Below are positions 20,564 through 33,370 of a DNA stretch of 64,000 bases, piece by piece. Position numbers and translations under genes: made by a program. Every line of letters starts with the position of its first letter. The stretch's first letter is position 1. The stretch is from Eutreptiella sp. 'Long Island Sound 2002' (lineage: Eukaryota; Euglenozoa; Euglenophyceae; Eutreptiales; Eutreptiaceae): assembly GCA_964036045.1 (NCBI GenBank), contig OZ038395.1, forward strand, positions 5,037,753-5,101,752, given 5' to 3'. The notes under the pieces were generated by a model. That model was given only the letters and a program-made list of their open reading frames with translations, was not told the DNA's origin and did no database searches.

Positions 20564-21703
20564 GTGTCGTGTCTGACGCTGTTTCCCCAAAACTCCTCCT
20601 GCCATGTACCTAATACTGATGTAGTCTCAGAGTGTGGGCTATCCAAGCTACCCGGCTCCATACACTCTGATCACGAAACAGAGCATGACGCCTTCTTCGT
20701 GCAGATGTGCGTGGAGGAAGTGGAGAACGCCGAGTACGCTGCCCCACAGAAGCCCCTACTCTCCACCAGGGGAGAGGAGCCCGTGAACGAGGAGTTGGAC
20801 CCTCGATCCAGGCTGAGAGAGTACGTGGACTGCAAGAGGAGATTGGTGGCAAAAAAGCTATGCTATGCCAAGCGTACCCGCCGCTCATGGCCGTTGAAGC
20901 AAGGGTCTATGGGAGATATCTCCCGACTGAAGGAGGACCTTGAACAGAACATTACCACCTGGCAACGGGAGGTGGATCTAAAGCTCATGAAGAGCGTATG
21001 GGGTGCACATGTGAGGACCCTGGAGGAAGACCAACTCTCAGAGGAATGCGTATGCGAACCCCCTCGAGCGTGCCTATGCTGTCACGGTTCACCTCAGAAT
21101 GTGGAACGGGACCTACTATACGCCTACCAAGGGCTGAGGGGCACTACCAAGGACGATGAGCTGGTTGAGGACCACCTCCCTGCTTCCTTTCACCAAGGGG
21201 TAAGCAATTTGCACTCTGACTAGGACCTGGAGGACAAGATCAAGCTCTTGGACCCTAGAGTACAGAGATTGATCAGGACCTACCTGGAGGTGTTCGGAGA
21301 ACTACCACCTCCAGCCTCCTATGACAAGCTGGTACAGAAGGACCTCAAGCTGAAGCCCGAGTTCGTGGGTCACAAGATACGTAGAAGAACCTACGCGGCT
21401 CCTAAGGAGCAGGCCGATGAGATTGAGCTACAGATACAAGAGTGTATCGACGCTGGCCTAGTCCTGGAGTACAAGGATGGGGATTACTCCCAACACTCCA
21501 GCCCCTGTTTCATGGTAGCCAAACCTGGGTCTACAGCCAAACGGCTGGTGTGGACTATGGAGAGCTGAACAAGAAAACGCTGAACCACTCGGAGTCTTAA
21601 CATGGAGTCAACCCTAGAGAAGATATCCTCCTGCCGCTACAAGACGAAGATGGACAAGCCTAGTGGATTCTACTGCCCAATGCCCAAAAGCTCCTGGCGT
21701 TCA
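20564..21703 (+). pseudogene. Element B pol linker and RT N-terminal part
   Basis: Includes the acidic linker with the Cys-rich ECVCEPPRACLCC motif shared with D, and the RT start (KLKPEFVGHKIRRR, SSPCFMVAKPGSTAKRLV). Stops separate the frames at 21221 and ~21566. RT coding stops at NAQKLLAF, where a retroinsertion begins. Confidence 0.8.
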
Positions 21704-22410
21704 CCAAATATCTGTCACAGCTCTCTGCACTAAGGCAGCTCACCTCCAGCATGAATTTATTCACGCATGGCCAGCACCATTCCAGGCCTTAGTGTCAGAA
21801 TGGTGGCATACGGCCCCTCAGCCAAACACAAACGCAATTTCATCAGAACACTTCTTCCAATCCCACTATATAATCATCTATTTTCCAGCATGGGCCTAAC
21901 AAAAAAATCATTCAACGGCCAATTGAGTAGGGCTTTGAATGAAAGGAGAGACAAGACACCAGAGGCAGTCAAAGCAGCCAAGGATTGGCTGATTGAAAAC
22001 CCTCTATGCTTCCCACTCTCTCCAGCAGTCAGCCAGAATTTATGAAAGGTTCACCAATGGGCACATCCTTTTCATGCGCCCCAAAGCGAAAACCAAAGTA
22101 CCATGGACCTGAACCCCTGCCCTCGAAGGTCACACATAAATCAGCTACAAGGACACCAAAGAGGGGCGGGAAAACACCACACAGGCCACTAATTCAGCCT
22201 GCCATTGGCCCAAAATCACTGCCACTACCACAACCATTCGTCTCTCCTTCCCGCTGGGATTTTTTTTCAGCTCAGGCCACCACCAGAACCACCTCCTAGT
22301 GAGGCCACTGTAAATACTTAAATGTACATACGGCAATGACAGCGTGAGGTGCACTATGCGACAATGATGATGGCGTTATGGGTGGCGGCCAACGCCGTGG
22401 GAAAAAAAAG
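21704..22410 (+). mobile_element. ~707-bp retroinsertion with poly(A) and ~15-bp TSD in element B RT
   Basis: The RT motif LLAF/LVVF is duplicated on both sides: agctcctggcgttca at 21689-21703 and agctcgtggtgttca at 22411-22425 (two mismatches in 15). Eight A's precede the right copy, so the insert is in plus orientation. Inside, 21900-22045 can encode KKSFNGQLSRALNERRDKTPE…, protein-like but unrecognised. It looks like a LINE-mobilised retrocopy or a SINE. Confidence 0.7.
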
Positions 22411-23500
22411 AGCTCGTGGTGTTCATCACCCCCCACGGGAGGGTGTTCAAGTGTCAGGTCATGCCCTTCGGTGTGGCCAACGCACCCGCTCTTTTTCAAG
22501 AGCTGATGAAGAAGATCCTGTCCATCCTACGTCGGAGACCTGTGGTGCTAGAGCTCATTTCCCAAGGCGCCCAGATGGAAGCACACATCGACGATGTATG
22601 CGTGGGAATGAATACTCAGGAGGACCACCTAACCCTCTTGGGTGAGTTCTTTGCGGTCTGCCAGGAGAATCACACCAAACTCAAGCTGGAGAAGTGTGAG
22701 TTCATGCAGGAGACTATGCAGTACCTGGGGTTTGACGTTGGCTATGGGTGGTGGACCCCTGCGGCCTCTAAGGCCAATTCCCTGATGGATGCTAAGGTAC
22801 GACATGCAGATTCCAAGAAAGCACTCCATGATGTACGCAGCTTTAGGGGGCCTTGCAATTTCTACCGCTGCCACCTCAAGAATTTCACCTACACCAGCAC
22901 CATCCTGACAGACCTCATCAAGAGGAGTACTACCTGGCGCTCAGGCCCTCAACAGCAACAAGCGTTTGACAAGCTCAAGGATAAAGTGGCTAACGCTAAG
23001 TGCTTGGGCGTGCCTAGAGCACAAGGAGAAATTATCCTGGTGACTGACGCCAGCAATGTGGGCAGAGGTGGAACGTTGTTCCAGTCACAAGCACTGGAGA
23101 AGGAGGAGTTCGGCTCGGCGATTTCCCAATCGGGGACTGATGGACTAAACCAAGACGGTACTCTCAAGCACAGCCACTCTGACGGCAAATGGGTCCTAGT
23201 TCTACTGGGCCATTGGAACTGAAAACGGAACCAGGCCAGGGGTAACTACTCTACCTATGAGCAAGAACTGCTCGCGGGTATGCTGGTGCTATCCTCTCAG
23301 TCCCAACTGTTGGGGAGCAACCCTGTGGTTTGGCTATGCGACCAAGAACCGGTCCGTACCTTCGAAAAGGGGCCCCCACCTGAGAAGGCTAAGCCCAGAC
23401 GCTGGTCGACCTAACTGAGTCAGCTACGGCTCTTAGTACATCACATCCAGGACCTGAAGAACCAGTTGACGACATCATTGGTGGCAGGTCTGAGGAGCTA
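22411..23500 (+). pseudogene. Element B RT core and RNase H
   Basis: It resumes RT with FITPHGRVFKCQVMPFGVANAPALFQ, the catalytic HIDD (EAHIDDVCVGMN), the thumb-like motif, and RNase H with ILVTDASNVGRGG, which keeps the catalytic Asp that element D has lost. The stop at 23220-23222 and a disturbed stretch at 23390-23470 break the frame before integrase. Confidence 0.82.
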
Positions 23501-24645
23501 GCCAAGGAGGCGTTCAGCCGTATGGACGTACACCTGGACCTCAACGTGACCATGATCAGACCTCTAGATGGACTCCAACAAGTTGAGTACCTAAAGGAGT
23601 TTGGGGACATCTACAAACGCCTGGAGAAGCGTCTGGAACCCGTCTTGGTCAACCAGGAGCAATGCAAGCGGGACAAGACCTACCTCTGGCATGAGGACCG
23701 GATAGTCGTGCCTAGCGACTGTATCCTGGCATTCGTCAAGTGGACTCATGAGTCCAGTGGTCATGTTGGGGCTGATCCTACCTTGAAGCTATTCAAGAAG
23801 TCGTTCCACTCTACTTGGGGTGACGACAAACTACGGAAAGCCCTCCAGCCAATCATGGACAAGTGCTGGTGTCGGTCCTGCAAACCTGGGGTTATCAGGG
23901 ACAGAGGTCTCTATTTGACCCTTCCTATCCCACACTTTGCCAACAGTGTAGTCTATGTGGACTACACGGAGATGCCTAAGTTCGGGGGCTATGACTTTGC
24001 CCTAGTGGTAACCTGTGGGTTGACCAGGTTTACCAGAGTGTTCCCATGTACTAGACACATCACCGGTGAGGAGACCATTAAGATACTCTTGGAACAGTGG
24101 TTCTGTGTCTATGGCGCACCCAAAGGAATTAACTCGGACGAGGAAGTCCGAGTGCGCTCTAACACTGGCTGGTACAAGAGAGTCGTGAGGTCCCTCAATG
24201 TCCAGGTGTCAACGGGGATTCCGTACACTCATACGAGTAATCCCCTATGTGAGCGACAGATTCGAGTTCTCAAAGAGACCGTGAGGATATGGTGCAAGAC
24301 TGAGTGCACCAAAGACCGGATGAGACTACTCCCCGTCATGTTGCTGATGATGAACTCCGAAGAGAGTTCGGCAACTGGCTGTTCGCCCTATGAGCTGTTC
24401 ATGGGACGCCCGGCGTGGTTTCTACACGCTCCCTAACCTGAGGATTTCTACTCTACAGTGGGGAAATGAGTGAAGGAGCAACAAGACAAGGTGGACAAGG
24501 CCAAAGCTATGCTCCACAGAGTAAGGGAGCGACAGTGGAACAAGAAGAACAAGCACGGAGTGCCTGCTTCGTATAAAGAGAGGAACTGGTTGCTGGTGCA
24601 TCAGAGTCGGCTACCCGCCTGGCCACGCTCTACCAGCAACTCTCC
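23501..24645 (+). pseudogene. Element B integrase
   Basis: The HHCC zinc finger (KWTHESSGHVGAD…CWCRSCKPG) is followed by the core with VYVDYTEMPKFGG, INSDEEVRVRSN and NPLCERQIRVLKE as the DDE positions. The C-part (HGVPASYKERNWLLVHQSRLPAWPRSTS) ends at the left breakpoint of the inversion. Stops occur at ~24434 and ~24468. Confidence 0.85.
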
Positions 24646-25078
24646 TAGGTTGTTCCGGGACAAGTAGTCTACCAGAACAGAATTTAGGCGTCCCTCAGGA
24701 AGCACGAAGGCAGAAAAGGGCTCCCAGGTAGCTTCCTCAACTCCAAACCCTTCCCAGGGGGTAAGGAAACGTCACCCTTGGCGGTAGCGGTGTCGGATTA
24801 CCGACTTCACCCGGTAGAAGCCTTCCTTGGCCATCTCCTCGGCATTCATGTCGGGGAGTTCTCCTTCCACTTCCATAGGGAAGCGCCTTGTAGGTCCAGA
24901 GCAGCGATCTCCCTGTCGTTCAGTTCCCATTCTTCCCCACAGAGGTCCTCTGGGTCGTGGTAGCCCTCCAGCTGTTGAGCTGCGCACACCAAGATTCCCC
25001 CTAGTCAGGGAGCACACCGCACAACGATACGGTGACCATCCACAGACAGGTTTTCGTAGGGCCCAAAGTAGGGGTCAT
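24646..25078 (-). other. Inverted ~433-bp segment of element B pol
   Basis: The plus-strand protein runs to SRLPAWPRSTS at ~24640. The segment expected next (PYFGPY… through the chromodomain-like KEGFYRVKSVIRHRYRQG to QNNLG) is present but reads on the minus strand from ~25075 down to ~24648. After 25078 the plus strand resumes with LLRLAETLASEKK, exactly where D continues. Both breakpoints therefore fall in one collinear gene. Confidence 0.85.
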
Positions 25079-25988
25079 TTGCTGAGGCTCGCTGAAACGC
25101 TTGCCTCGGAGAAGAAGCCTTTGGACTCAACCCTTCCTATACATGCCTATGTATGTGTGACTGTGCTGAGCCTTAGGACCTATGAGCAAGCTGCAGAAAT
25201 GGTGTCCTAATTATACCCAAGTCTGCACCCTTGCTAAACCCGGCGGATGTGTTTACACGGTGCTATGGGGTACGCCCCAGGTCTGTCAGCCCCTAGGTGC
25301 CCAATTTCTGTGCTGGCACCAAACATCCTTGGGGAAATACCCAGCGCTAACGCCAAGGTATTGGTTTTGCCTACCTACCTGCCTACTACAGGGGAGGGGC
25401 CGCCAAAAGCTACGAGGCATGAAAACGCCTGTTCGCTAGACGGCCAAAACCTGGACTACCACTGCCACTGCCCACCAAAAACCCTGATCAAATTTTAGGA
25501 AACAGGTGGGACAGTGACACACTCACTACAGGTCCTACACTCACTACAGTGGCACCAGCTTTCGAATGGTGAGCGAACACGGATGTGCTGTAGCACCCAC
25601 CCAGGCCTACCACTCCTACACTCACACGTTACTTGGTTTTGTTCATGAAGAGTTCATGGGCCCTAGTGGCCCTCCTGTGAGAGAGCAAGAGAAAACAGTG
25701 CTACTAAGCTGCTTTAGCCTAGCAGGGACGTCACAACACGTTTCCTCCCTAGGGCTTGGAGAGAAGGATTGCTCTGTTTGCATGCATAACGTGTGTGGGG
25801 TCGTTGTCTTGGCGCCATACAGGGCCTGGCGCTGGCAGAGAGGGAATGTTGTGTTGTGATCAGCGCATGTTTTAGGTGGGCAAAAAAGGTTTGCTGCTGC
25901 AGCAATCACCCTGACCTTCCCACCTGATAACAGAGGCAAATGCAGGACTGCTTTCAGTGGAGGAACCCAACCTGCCTCGCCGTATTAT
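25079..25988 (+). other. Element B pol end and 3' non-coding region (part 1)
   Basis: The last pol codons are followed by non-coding sequence collinear with D's 47450-46690 on the opposite strand. It is cut at 25988 by insertion of element C; B resumes at 43168. Confidence 0.75.
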
Positions 25989-28934
25989 TGACGCGTTCCC
26001 GTGGGGGGCCGGCCACGGGACGCTGCGGTGACACGCACAGGTGAGCAGGCAGCCAAGGCACTACGCTCACAAGGGCATCAATACGCTCGTGTCATGTGAC
26101 AAAGCGTTTCAGAATCCTTGCCACTCTGCAAAGAGGGAACAAAAGTATATACAACAACACATCAGGATATGTACACATGGGGTTAAGACTGGACTGGGGT
26201 AAGGGCATCAAGGAACAATAGACACTCAGTCCCAACTCATATCCCAATTCCAGGTCCGACCCTCTCAGTGGCTGGTAGGGGCGGGGGCTCAAACACAACC
26301 CATGCCCTGCTCAGTCCGGACCCTGAAACCCTGCCAATGGGGGAGGTGTCCCGCCTAGCCACAGGCGAGTTCCTGGAAACCAAGGGGCTCCAAGGCCAAC
26401 CGACAGTGGCTCCCTATGCTCCCTTAACGGCAGGTCCCAACTCCTCTCTGAGCCAGAGATATGGCCCCGCCATTATCACCCAGGAGTTGGTAGCTGAAAA
26501 TGGGCTGTTTCAGCCCAAACTGAAATTAACTCAAAAATCCCCAAAATTGACCTCTCGTCCGGACCCGCCAGAGGTAGGGACGAGGCAACTGACCCTATGC
26601 CCTTCGAGTACGAACTCCTTGGAGCCCTCACCCAACCTGGTTCCCTCTGAGGTTCCGGCATCAGGGCAACACGGATGAGTCAAGTGGGGTCATGATGCCA
26701 AAATCACCAAAATTGGCGTCATTCCCACGCGTGGCTCGCCCGGCCAAAGTAAGGCCAATGGCTCACAGGGTAGGAGGCAGGACCTAGGACTTATATCTGA
26801 GTGTACAACTTGGATTTAGGTCCGGGCTCCCTATGGGCTTAGAGAAATGGGGCCGCCAATTGACCACACGGAAGGGGGAAATTGGGGTCCCAAAATTGGG
26901 TCATTTTGGCTGCTTGAAATGAGCCAAAATTCGGTGTGCTCCCAATAGTATATCTCCACGCCGGCTTGGAGATCGGATCCGCCATTCCATACGTGATCCA
27001 CCGGGAGTCCAATGGAGACTCCCATGCCCTTGGCTCTCAAAGATCTCCATGCCACTCGGCGTGGTGACGATCCCAATTGGGTCCACAAATGTCAAAATTG
27101 CAAAATTGCCCACACTCACTTTGGGCTAGCGCCTTAACGAAGGTGGCTCCGCTTCGCCCACGTGGTGTGTGGACCATGGGGACCATTACCCATAACACCC
27201 ATGTCATATATGGTCCATTGGTCCATGCGTCCGGCGTGCACGAGGGTTAGAACATGGTGCACGGCGGGCAGCGAAAGTGGAAAATTGCTCAAAATGGCCA
27301 AAAATGCGCACACTCATGGTTGGGGCAAATGAGGCACATGCCCGACTCGGACCGGAGTGTGCCATAGGATTGGTATCAAGTCATATTGGTCCAACATATC
27401 TTTTGGGCGTCGCCCAACTCCTCCGATATTGGGAATGGCAGGGTCGCCAAGTGAGCCCATGATTTGGGATAGTCCCAAATCGCCAACATGGCGGCCACGG
27501 TATGCCAAGCCTAAGAGGAGTTATTCGCCGGGTCCAAGATATGTTTGGCACCGAAGTATGTACCCTCATATCATACTCGGGTCATGATGTCAATTGAGCG
27601 CAACGTTGAGATACACGGTCGCCACTTGACATCATGACGGGCCAAAAATGGCAAAATTGGCACAAGCACACACAAAAGTGCCTTGAAAGGTGCATAATTA
27701 TATTATAATATCTTCGGCTTGGATCGTGCAATCACTTAATCCTTCTAAACACAATGACTTGACACCAATGACCTTTGATCCCACATATGTGCTCCACTTG
27801 GGGCGCCTTGAAAGGTTACGAGCGCTACTTCCCAAGTGGGCACATGAAAATATGGAAAATTGCAAAATACACCCCTTGCTCCCAACGCATCGCTTCGGGT
27901 TCACCACACAAGCTTCCCTTCACGAAGGTTAGGCTTGCAATTGACCGTAGGGAGTATGGAGAAGGGGCTTGCACAATATGAGGTCCATTGGCGGGTTCGA
28001 CTTGGAGCAATGGACCCGCCAAATGGGCACGCAACACAACACATGGCACATACCACATATTGCCCAAAAAGGTGGCTCCCACCACGATATGTCATGCCCC
28101 TCCAAGGGCATAACTTTGTGTCAATCGCTCATAGGAACTCAAGGAGAGTTCCTATGCAACACCAACACTTGCGCGCTACACTCGAAAGTTATCTTAACGC
28201 ACGCAATGTCATGGCCAAAGAGTCCTAACGCAAACTCTACCCTTTTGACCATGATCCATTACACTAGCGCGCACGTGTGGAGACGCAAGGCATATTATGC
28301 TTCCTAAATTACGTCGGGAGTATTGTGAATACATCCCACGTTTCCTTATCGTAATTCCTCGCAAGCAACACGAGATATGACCTTCACAAGTGGCCTCACG
28401 AATCAACTTTGTTTTGCCCATATCTTTAAGACAAATGGAGGGCAAGAGAAAAGGAAAGTTGATTCGTGCATAGGGAAGCACGTAGGTCCACTCGAAAGAG
28501 GTCAAATCAAGTGCGGGGATGTCGAAGTCGAAAATCCGATTTCGACATCCTGAAAAATTCGGATTAAGGTTGCGAGTATTAATTATGAAAATTGCGGATG
28601 CATCAATGCAGTTCCTGGCGACTTTGGAGCCTTCGTCGCGGATAGCGTTAAAATTTCCATTAATTACAGTTAAACTGGCGGTTACGGTAAAGTCGCGAAC
28701 CAACCGCCAGCAGTCAAAACCGTGAGTATCAGAACGGAAGCGTAAAAATTGACGGAAACAATATGAAAATAAAACCCTGTTGATTCCTGATATTCTGGTA
28801 CACAAATCTCCGCTGGCGGTGCATCGGTTGCCGATGCGGGGCTTCACGGCACGGAACACGCCGTACATGGGGTTAGTGGACCGGAGACCGGTTGTATGCC
28901 GTAACCTGGCCATGGGGTTCTGGGTACCGCTTCA
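25989..28934 (-). repeat. Element C 3' LTR
   Basis: 2,946 bp, the same length as the copy at 40222-43167. It is AT-richer than the internal region and full of short aaaattg/ccaaaat motifs. A 234-codon sense-strand frame (28913-28209) is kept open in both LTR copies, but it has no recognised domain and I do not call it a gene. The LTR is unusually long for Ty3-type elements. Confidence 0.93.
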
Positions 28935-28945
28935 CCCCCCTCCTT
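28935..28945 (-). promoter_or_regulatory. Element C polypurine tract
   Basis: AAGGAGGGGGG on the element strand, immediately upstream of the 3' LTR start TGAAGCGG; the expected plus-strand primer for reverse transcription. Confidence 0.8.
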
Positions 28946-30411
28946 AGAGCAAACCCTGGGGGGGGCTCGATAACACCCACGCATGGCAGCGGGTACCCAG
29001 GACCACTTCCTGAAAGGGGGGGGGGGGGTGTCACATCCTCACTCCAGTGAGTCACAGTAAGATAGGTATGATGCTGTATAAGCTCGTAACACATGTATAG
29101 TATCAAGTATCAAGTCCCGGGTCCTGGCGGCGATTGTTCGGCATCCAAAGGACCCGTTAACCCATACCAGGCGCACCGGGTGCCGGCTGCTACGGTCACC
29201 ACCACAGTGGCAGTGGCATACACGGCCAACATAGGCGACACACGACGACCGAGGTGGTCCCACAAGTCGAGAGCGACCACAAAGATCCATCAGGCTACCC
29301 CAAGCTTCCCAAGGCCCGCCGACTGGGGAGAGTCCCCACGGGTCCTTCCTCGGGCGCACCATGTCCATATCCATACGACGCGAGTCCAGAGTGCCATAGT
29401 CGAACTCCTTAAGAACCCCAAATCTTAAGGGAACTCCTCCTGAAGGGATCGGGCATCAAGGCCGTCTTTTCCCTCGCCCTACTGCCACGAAGGCCATACA
29501 TGAGGGAGTCCTCATGCAGTGTGGGCGGAGGCGTCGACTCCTCAAACCACCAGTTTCCCAGGCAGACTGACCGAGGTCAGGAGCACCGGAGGCCGCCATC
29601 CGAATGCAAGTGCGTCTGCGAATCGGTAGGCTCACACTGGGACTGACAGTGGCGGACCGCTGGGAGTGTAGTCAGGCAACTGGGCTTCCCGCCTGGCGCC
29701 ATCAGGATCTCCACACATCACAGCGAATAGGGCAACACGGTATCACGAGCACTCAAACAGTAGAATCTGTAATCAAGTACTGGTCCAGGCCGGACCAGGC
29801 TGTATGAACATGTACACGGCGACTCAAGGCGCCTTTGTATCCCGATTCGTGGTGAAAAGCAGTCCATCACTCAGCGATGGGCTGATGACACTTAACATAC
29901 AGATGCACATATCCTGGAGGGCAGAAAAACAAGCAATAATCTGGGTAAATAGGCGTGTAAACACACTCTGGACAGAGTGCCAAACCACGCCACGGTCAGG
30001 ATAAGGCAAATGCAGGACGGTGGACAGGATAACGCCTGAGTTCAGGCATATATAGTCTCGAGACACACGTCGACTGGTCTGGATTCCGCAGGTGCCATGG
30101 AACCAGACCACACACTCAAAAATCGCAATGCCGATGACAGCGGCATCCGTTGCGCAACGTCGTATGGGCTTCAAGGCCCCAAGAGCTCAGAAAAATGAAG
30201 GTCAGTCGCCCTACCTGGTTTCCCAAGGATTCAGCAGGGGGGGTGAGTGACGAATAGAAATGAAAGAGAGGGGCCATCCTCCTCTGGACTCAGCAGGGGG
30301 GGGTATATGGCCACTCTGTCACCAAAAGATGGAAGAGAGCAAGCAAGCAAGGGACGATCCGTCGGCCTCACAAGCGCTCAAAACACATCAGGGGAGAGCT
30401 CAGGGCGCTGA
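28946..30411 (-). other. Element C 3' untranslated region
   Basis: About 1.47 kb between the pol stop and the polypurine tract without a coding frame. It holds a poly-G run at ~29019-29031 and two cagcaggggggg-like tracts at ~30233 and ~30292 that resemble extra polypurine tracts. Confidence 0.6.
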
Positions 30412-33370
30412 TCAGGCACCCCTGGCTGCAATCGCCCGGGTGAGTGCTGCCAAGTCCGAAACGTGGATCTTGGTCTTGTGCTTGCGGATGTACTCCATGA
30501 AGGGAGTATTGACCCGCGGCACAAACGAGGAGACGGGTTCCCAGGTGTCGTGGGACGGCCCATAGCCTCGCCAACGAACCTTGAACTCCAGACCTCCGGG
30601 TGCCGAGGCCTTCGGACGCTGAGCCAGGATCTTCTCGACAGTATAGTCGTCCTGCTCAGCATAGTCGTCGTCCGAATCGGCCTCATGTTTGGCGTAGTCC
30701 AGGGACACATGTCGGCCACGGAGGTCGGGTTCCCGCACACGGAGTTGACTCTCGTGGCGCTCCGGGAACTGTCCGTGACCCACCTTGATGCGGTAGGTGT
30801 CCTCACCAATCCTGCGGACCACCTCGCCGGGTGTGAACCAGGTCTTGGTGCGGTGGGTGCCCATGGGGCGGGGTCTGATCACCCACACCGGGTCTCCCAC
30901 CCTGAACTTCTGCGCTGTCGAGCTCGGGGCGGACTTCTGACGCTCAGCATGCTCCTTCTCAAGCTGCTGGCGGATGTCCCGCGCCGTTTGCTCTTGCCGC
31001 GCGAAGAACTCCTTGGCATCCATAGCCATGCCATCACCAGACAAGGGAAGTCCCCTACCCAGGGGGTCCCTGCCAAACAGAATCTGGTGAGGGGACAAAC
31101 CGCCCGGAGTGGGGGTGTCATGATCGGCCTTCAGAGCAGGCCACATCTCCTCAAACCAGTTCCGACGTGGATTGGTGATGTGGATCTTGCGCAGCTTCTC
31201 GAACAGCTGCCGTCCAGCCACTTCAGCACGGCCGTTAGACCGGCTGAGATAGGCGACGCTCTTGGCATGACGTATCCCCATGAGGGAACACATAGCCTTG
31301 AACCAGCCACCAGTAAACTGGGGCCCTCGGTCACTGCAAATGGTGCGGGGGATGTCAAAGACGGTCAGCCAATGACGAATCATCATGACTGCCACTTCCT
31401 TGGCAAGCAACCCCTTTTTGCGTGCCGGAACGGCTACAACGTAGCCGCTGTGGCGGTCCACACAGAGAACCACACAGTCAAAGGTCTCCTTGCCAATGTG
31501 CACTTCGGGCATGGAGAAGACGTCCATGGCCACGCTCTCCATGGGCTGGTCAGGAACCGGGGTCCATTGGGGTTCCCCCTTGACGTTCCGGTTATCGGGA
31601 TTGCAGGCCTGACAGACCGAGCAACCCTTCCTGACCTTCTTGATGGCGGTGTAGAGAACGATATGGTCGATCTCGAACCGACGCTGCATGTCAAGGGCTT
31701 GCTTCTTGACCCCTGGGTGCAGCATGTGATGGTGCCAAGCTTCACAAAGCTCGAGCACCCGGGACTCCGGGACTAGCAGCTTACCATTCCGGTAGAGCTT
31801 GCCATCTTCCTCGGTCAGCCCCTTTGGCCACTTCTGCCCGTCGTCAGGGTCGGTCACAGCCCTATACTCGGCCGCAAAGGCCTCAGACTTGGCGTAGTCG
31901 TCGGTCCAGTCGTCCTGGAGGCAAGACTCCGGGAAGAGGTGCTTGTCGGACTCAGTTCCCACAGGGGGTGCCGGACCGGGCCTTCCGCCCGCGGCACCCA
32001 CAGGGGCGAGTACACTGACCGTTCTGCTCACCCTCGAGGCGAGGGGGGCATCTGCAGCCATGACGACGAAGCATTTAGCACCCTCCTCCTCCATCAGGCG
32101 CTCCATTTCAATGATCCTCTTGGCTTCAGCGGTCTCAGCCTCATCGCCATGGGCAGAGATATCCTGCATGCCCTTGCTGGCGGGATAGGCCCACCTACTG
32201 AGACAGTCCGCCACGGTGTTATCCTTTCCAGGAATGTAAACAACCGTAAGGTCGAACTTGGCCAAGGTCTCGTGCCATCTTGCCCGTCGGGAGGCGGGAC
32301 CTGAGGGGGTGTCCACGTGCTCCTTGTGCCACGACTGCAGACTCTGATGGTCGGTGCAGACGGTGACGGGATGGAGGGCTATGTACCCAGCCCATTTTCT
32401 GAGTGCCATGACGATGGCATACGCCTCCTTTTCACGGGGCGTCCACGTCCGTCTCTGGCCTTCCGCCAGGACTCGGCTCCAGAAGGCCACGGGCACGTGC
32501 CTCCCGTCGTCAAGCACTTGCTCCAACACAGCGCCAATGGCGTAGTCGGAAGCGTCGGTGCGCAGGACGAACCCTCGGTCGGGATCCACGAGGTGCAGAC
32601 CCACTGCGGATAGCAGCGCCTGCTTCATCCCCTCAAAGGCACGGTCGGACTCTTCAGTCCAGACCAGAGCCTTCTTGGACCCCTTCTTGGTCTCCTCTCG
32701 GTTGCCCTTGAGCATGGTCGTCATGGGGGCTGCATACTCGGCATACATTTTGATATACCCCGAGTAGTAATTGCAGAACCCCAGATACGCCCGTAGCTCA
32801 GAGACCGTTTTGGGCTTCTCCCAGTGCTCAATCGCAGCCACCTTGCCAGGTATGGGCTTTCGCTGCCCGTTCCCGACCACGTGGCCAGCGAAGACCACCT
32901 CGCTTACCGCAATGGTGGCCATGTCACTGCTGCCCGTGAGTTTGTGCCGAACCAGAAGGTCCAGCACTCGGGTGACGTCCCTCTCGTGTGCCTCCAGGAG
33001 CTCCTCGTAGCTCATGCTGGGGTCCCCGGACGCGATGATCACGTCGTCCACGAAGGGGCCCGCACAGTCACGCACCGGCTCAAGCAGGTTCTCCAGCATC
33101 CGCTGAAAAGCCGCATTGCCGTTGGTAACGCCCATGGGCATCACCTTCCACTGGAGAGGTCCAAGTGGGGTGCTCATGGCTGTGCAGGCACGGGACTCTT
33201 CGGCGAGAGGCATCTGATGATAACCATGTTTCAGGTCAATCACCGTGAAGATCCTCCGCCGGTGTTGCTTTTGCAGCATGTCCTCAATGAGGGGCAGCGT
33301 ATAGCTGTCGTGCTGCGTTTGGGCGTTCAGGCCGCGGTAGTCGACCACGAGCCGCCACTCACCGGAAAAC
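30412..33370 (-). CDS. Element C pol, part 2: RT, RNase H, integrase, chromodomain
   Basis: The frame runs to the stop at 30412-30414. Using the open frame from 33447 for numbering: RT motif A Asp71 (TVIDLKHGYHQ), catalytic FVDD at 132-135; RNase H Asp298 (LRTDAS), Glu341, Asp366 (TDHQSL) and a late Asp near 409-414; integrase zinc finger His573/His577…Cys612/Cys615; DDE at Asp642 (MDVFSM), Asp706 (CSDRGPQF) and Glu742 (NGRAEVAG); then a GPY-like region and a chromodomain (EFKVRWRGYGPSHDTWEP) near 950-975. All catalytic residues are present. Translation from part 1 would need correction of a 1-nt frameshift near 33370, just before GEWRLVVDYRGLN. The chromodomain would tether integration to modified histones, as known for chromoviruses. 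Confidence 0.92.
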
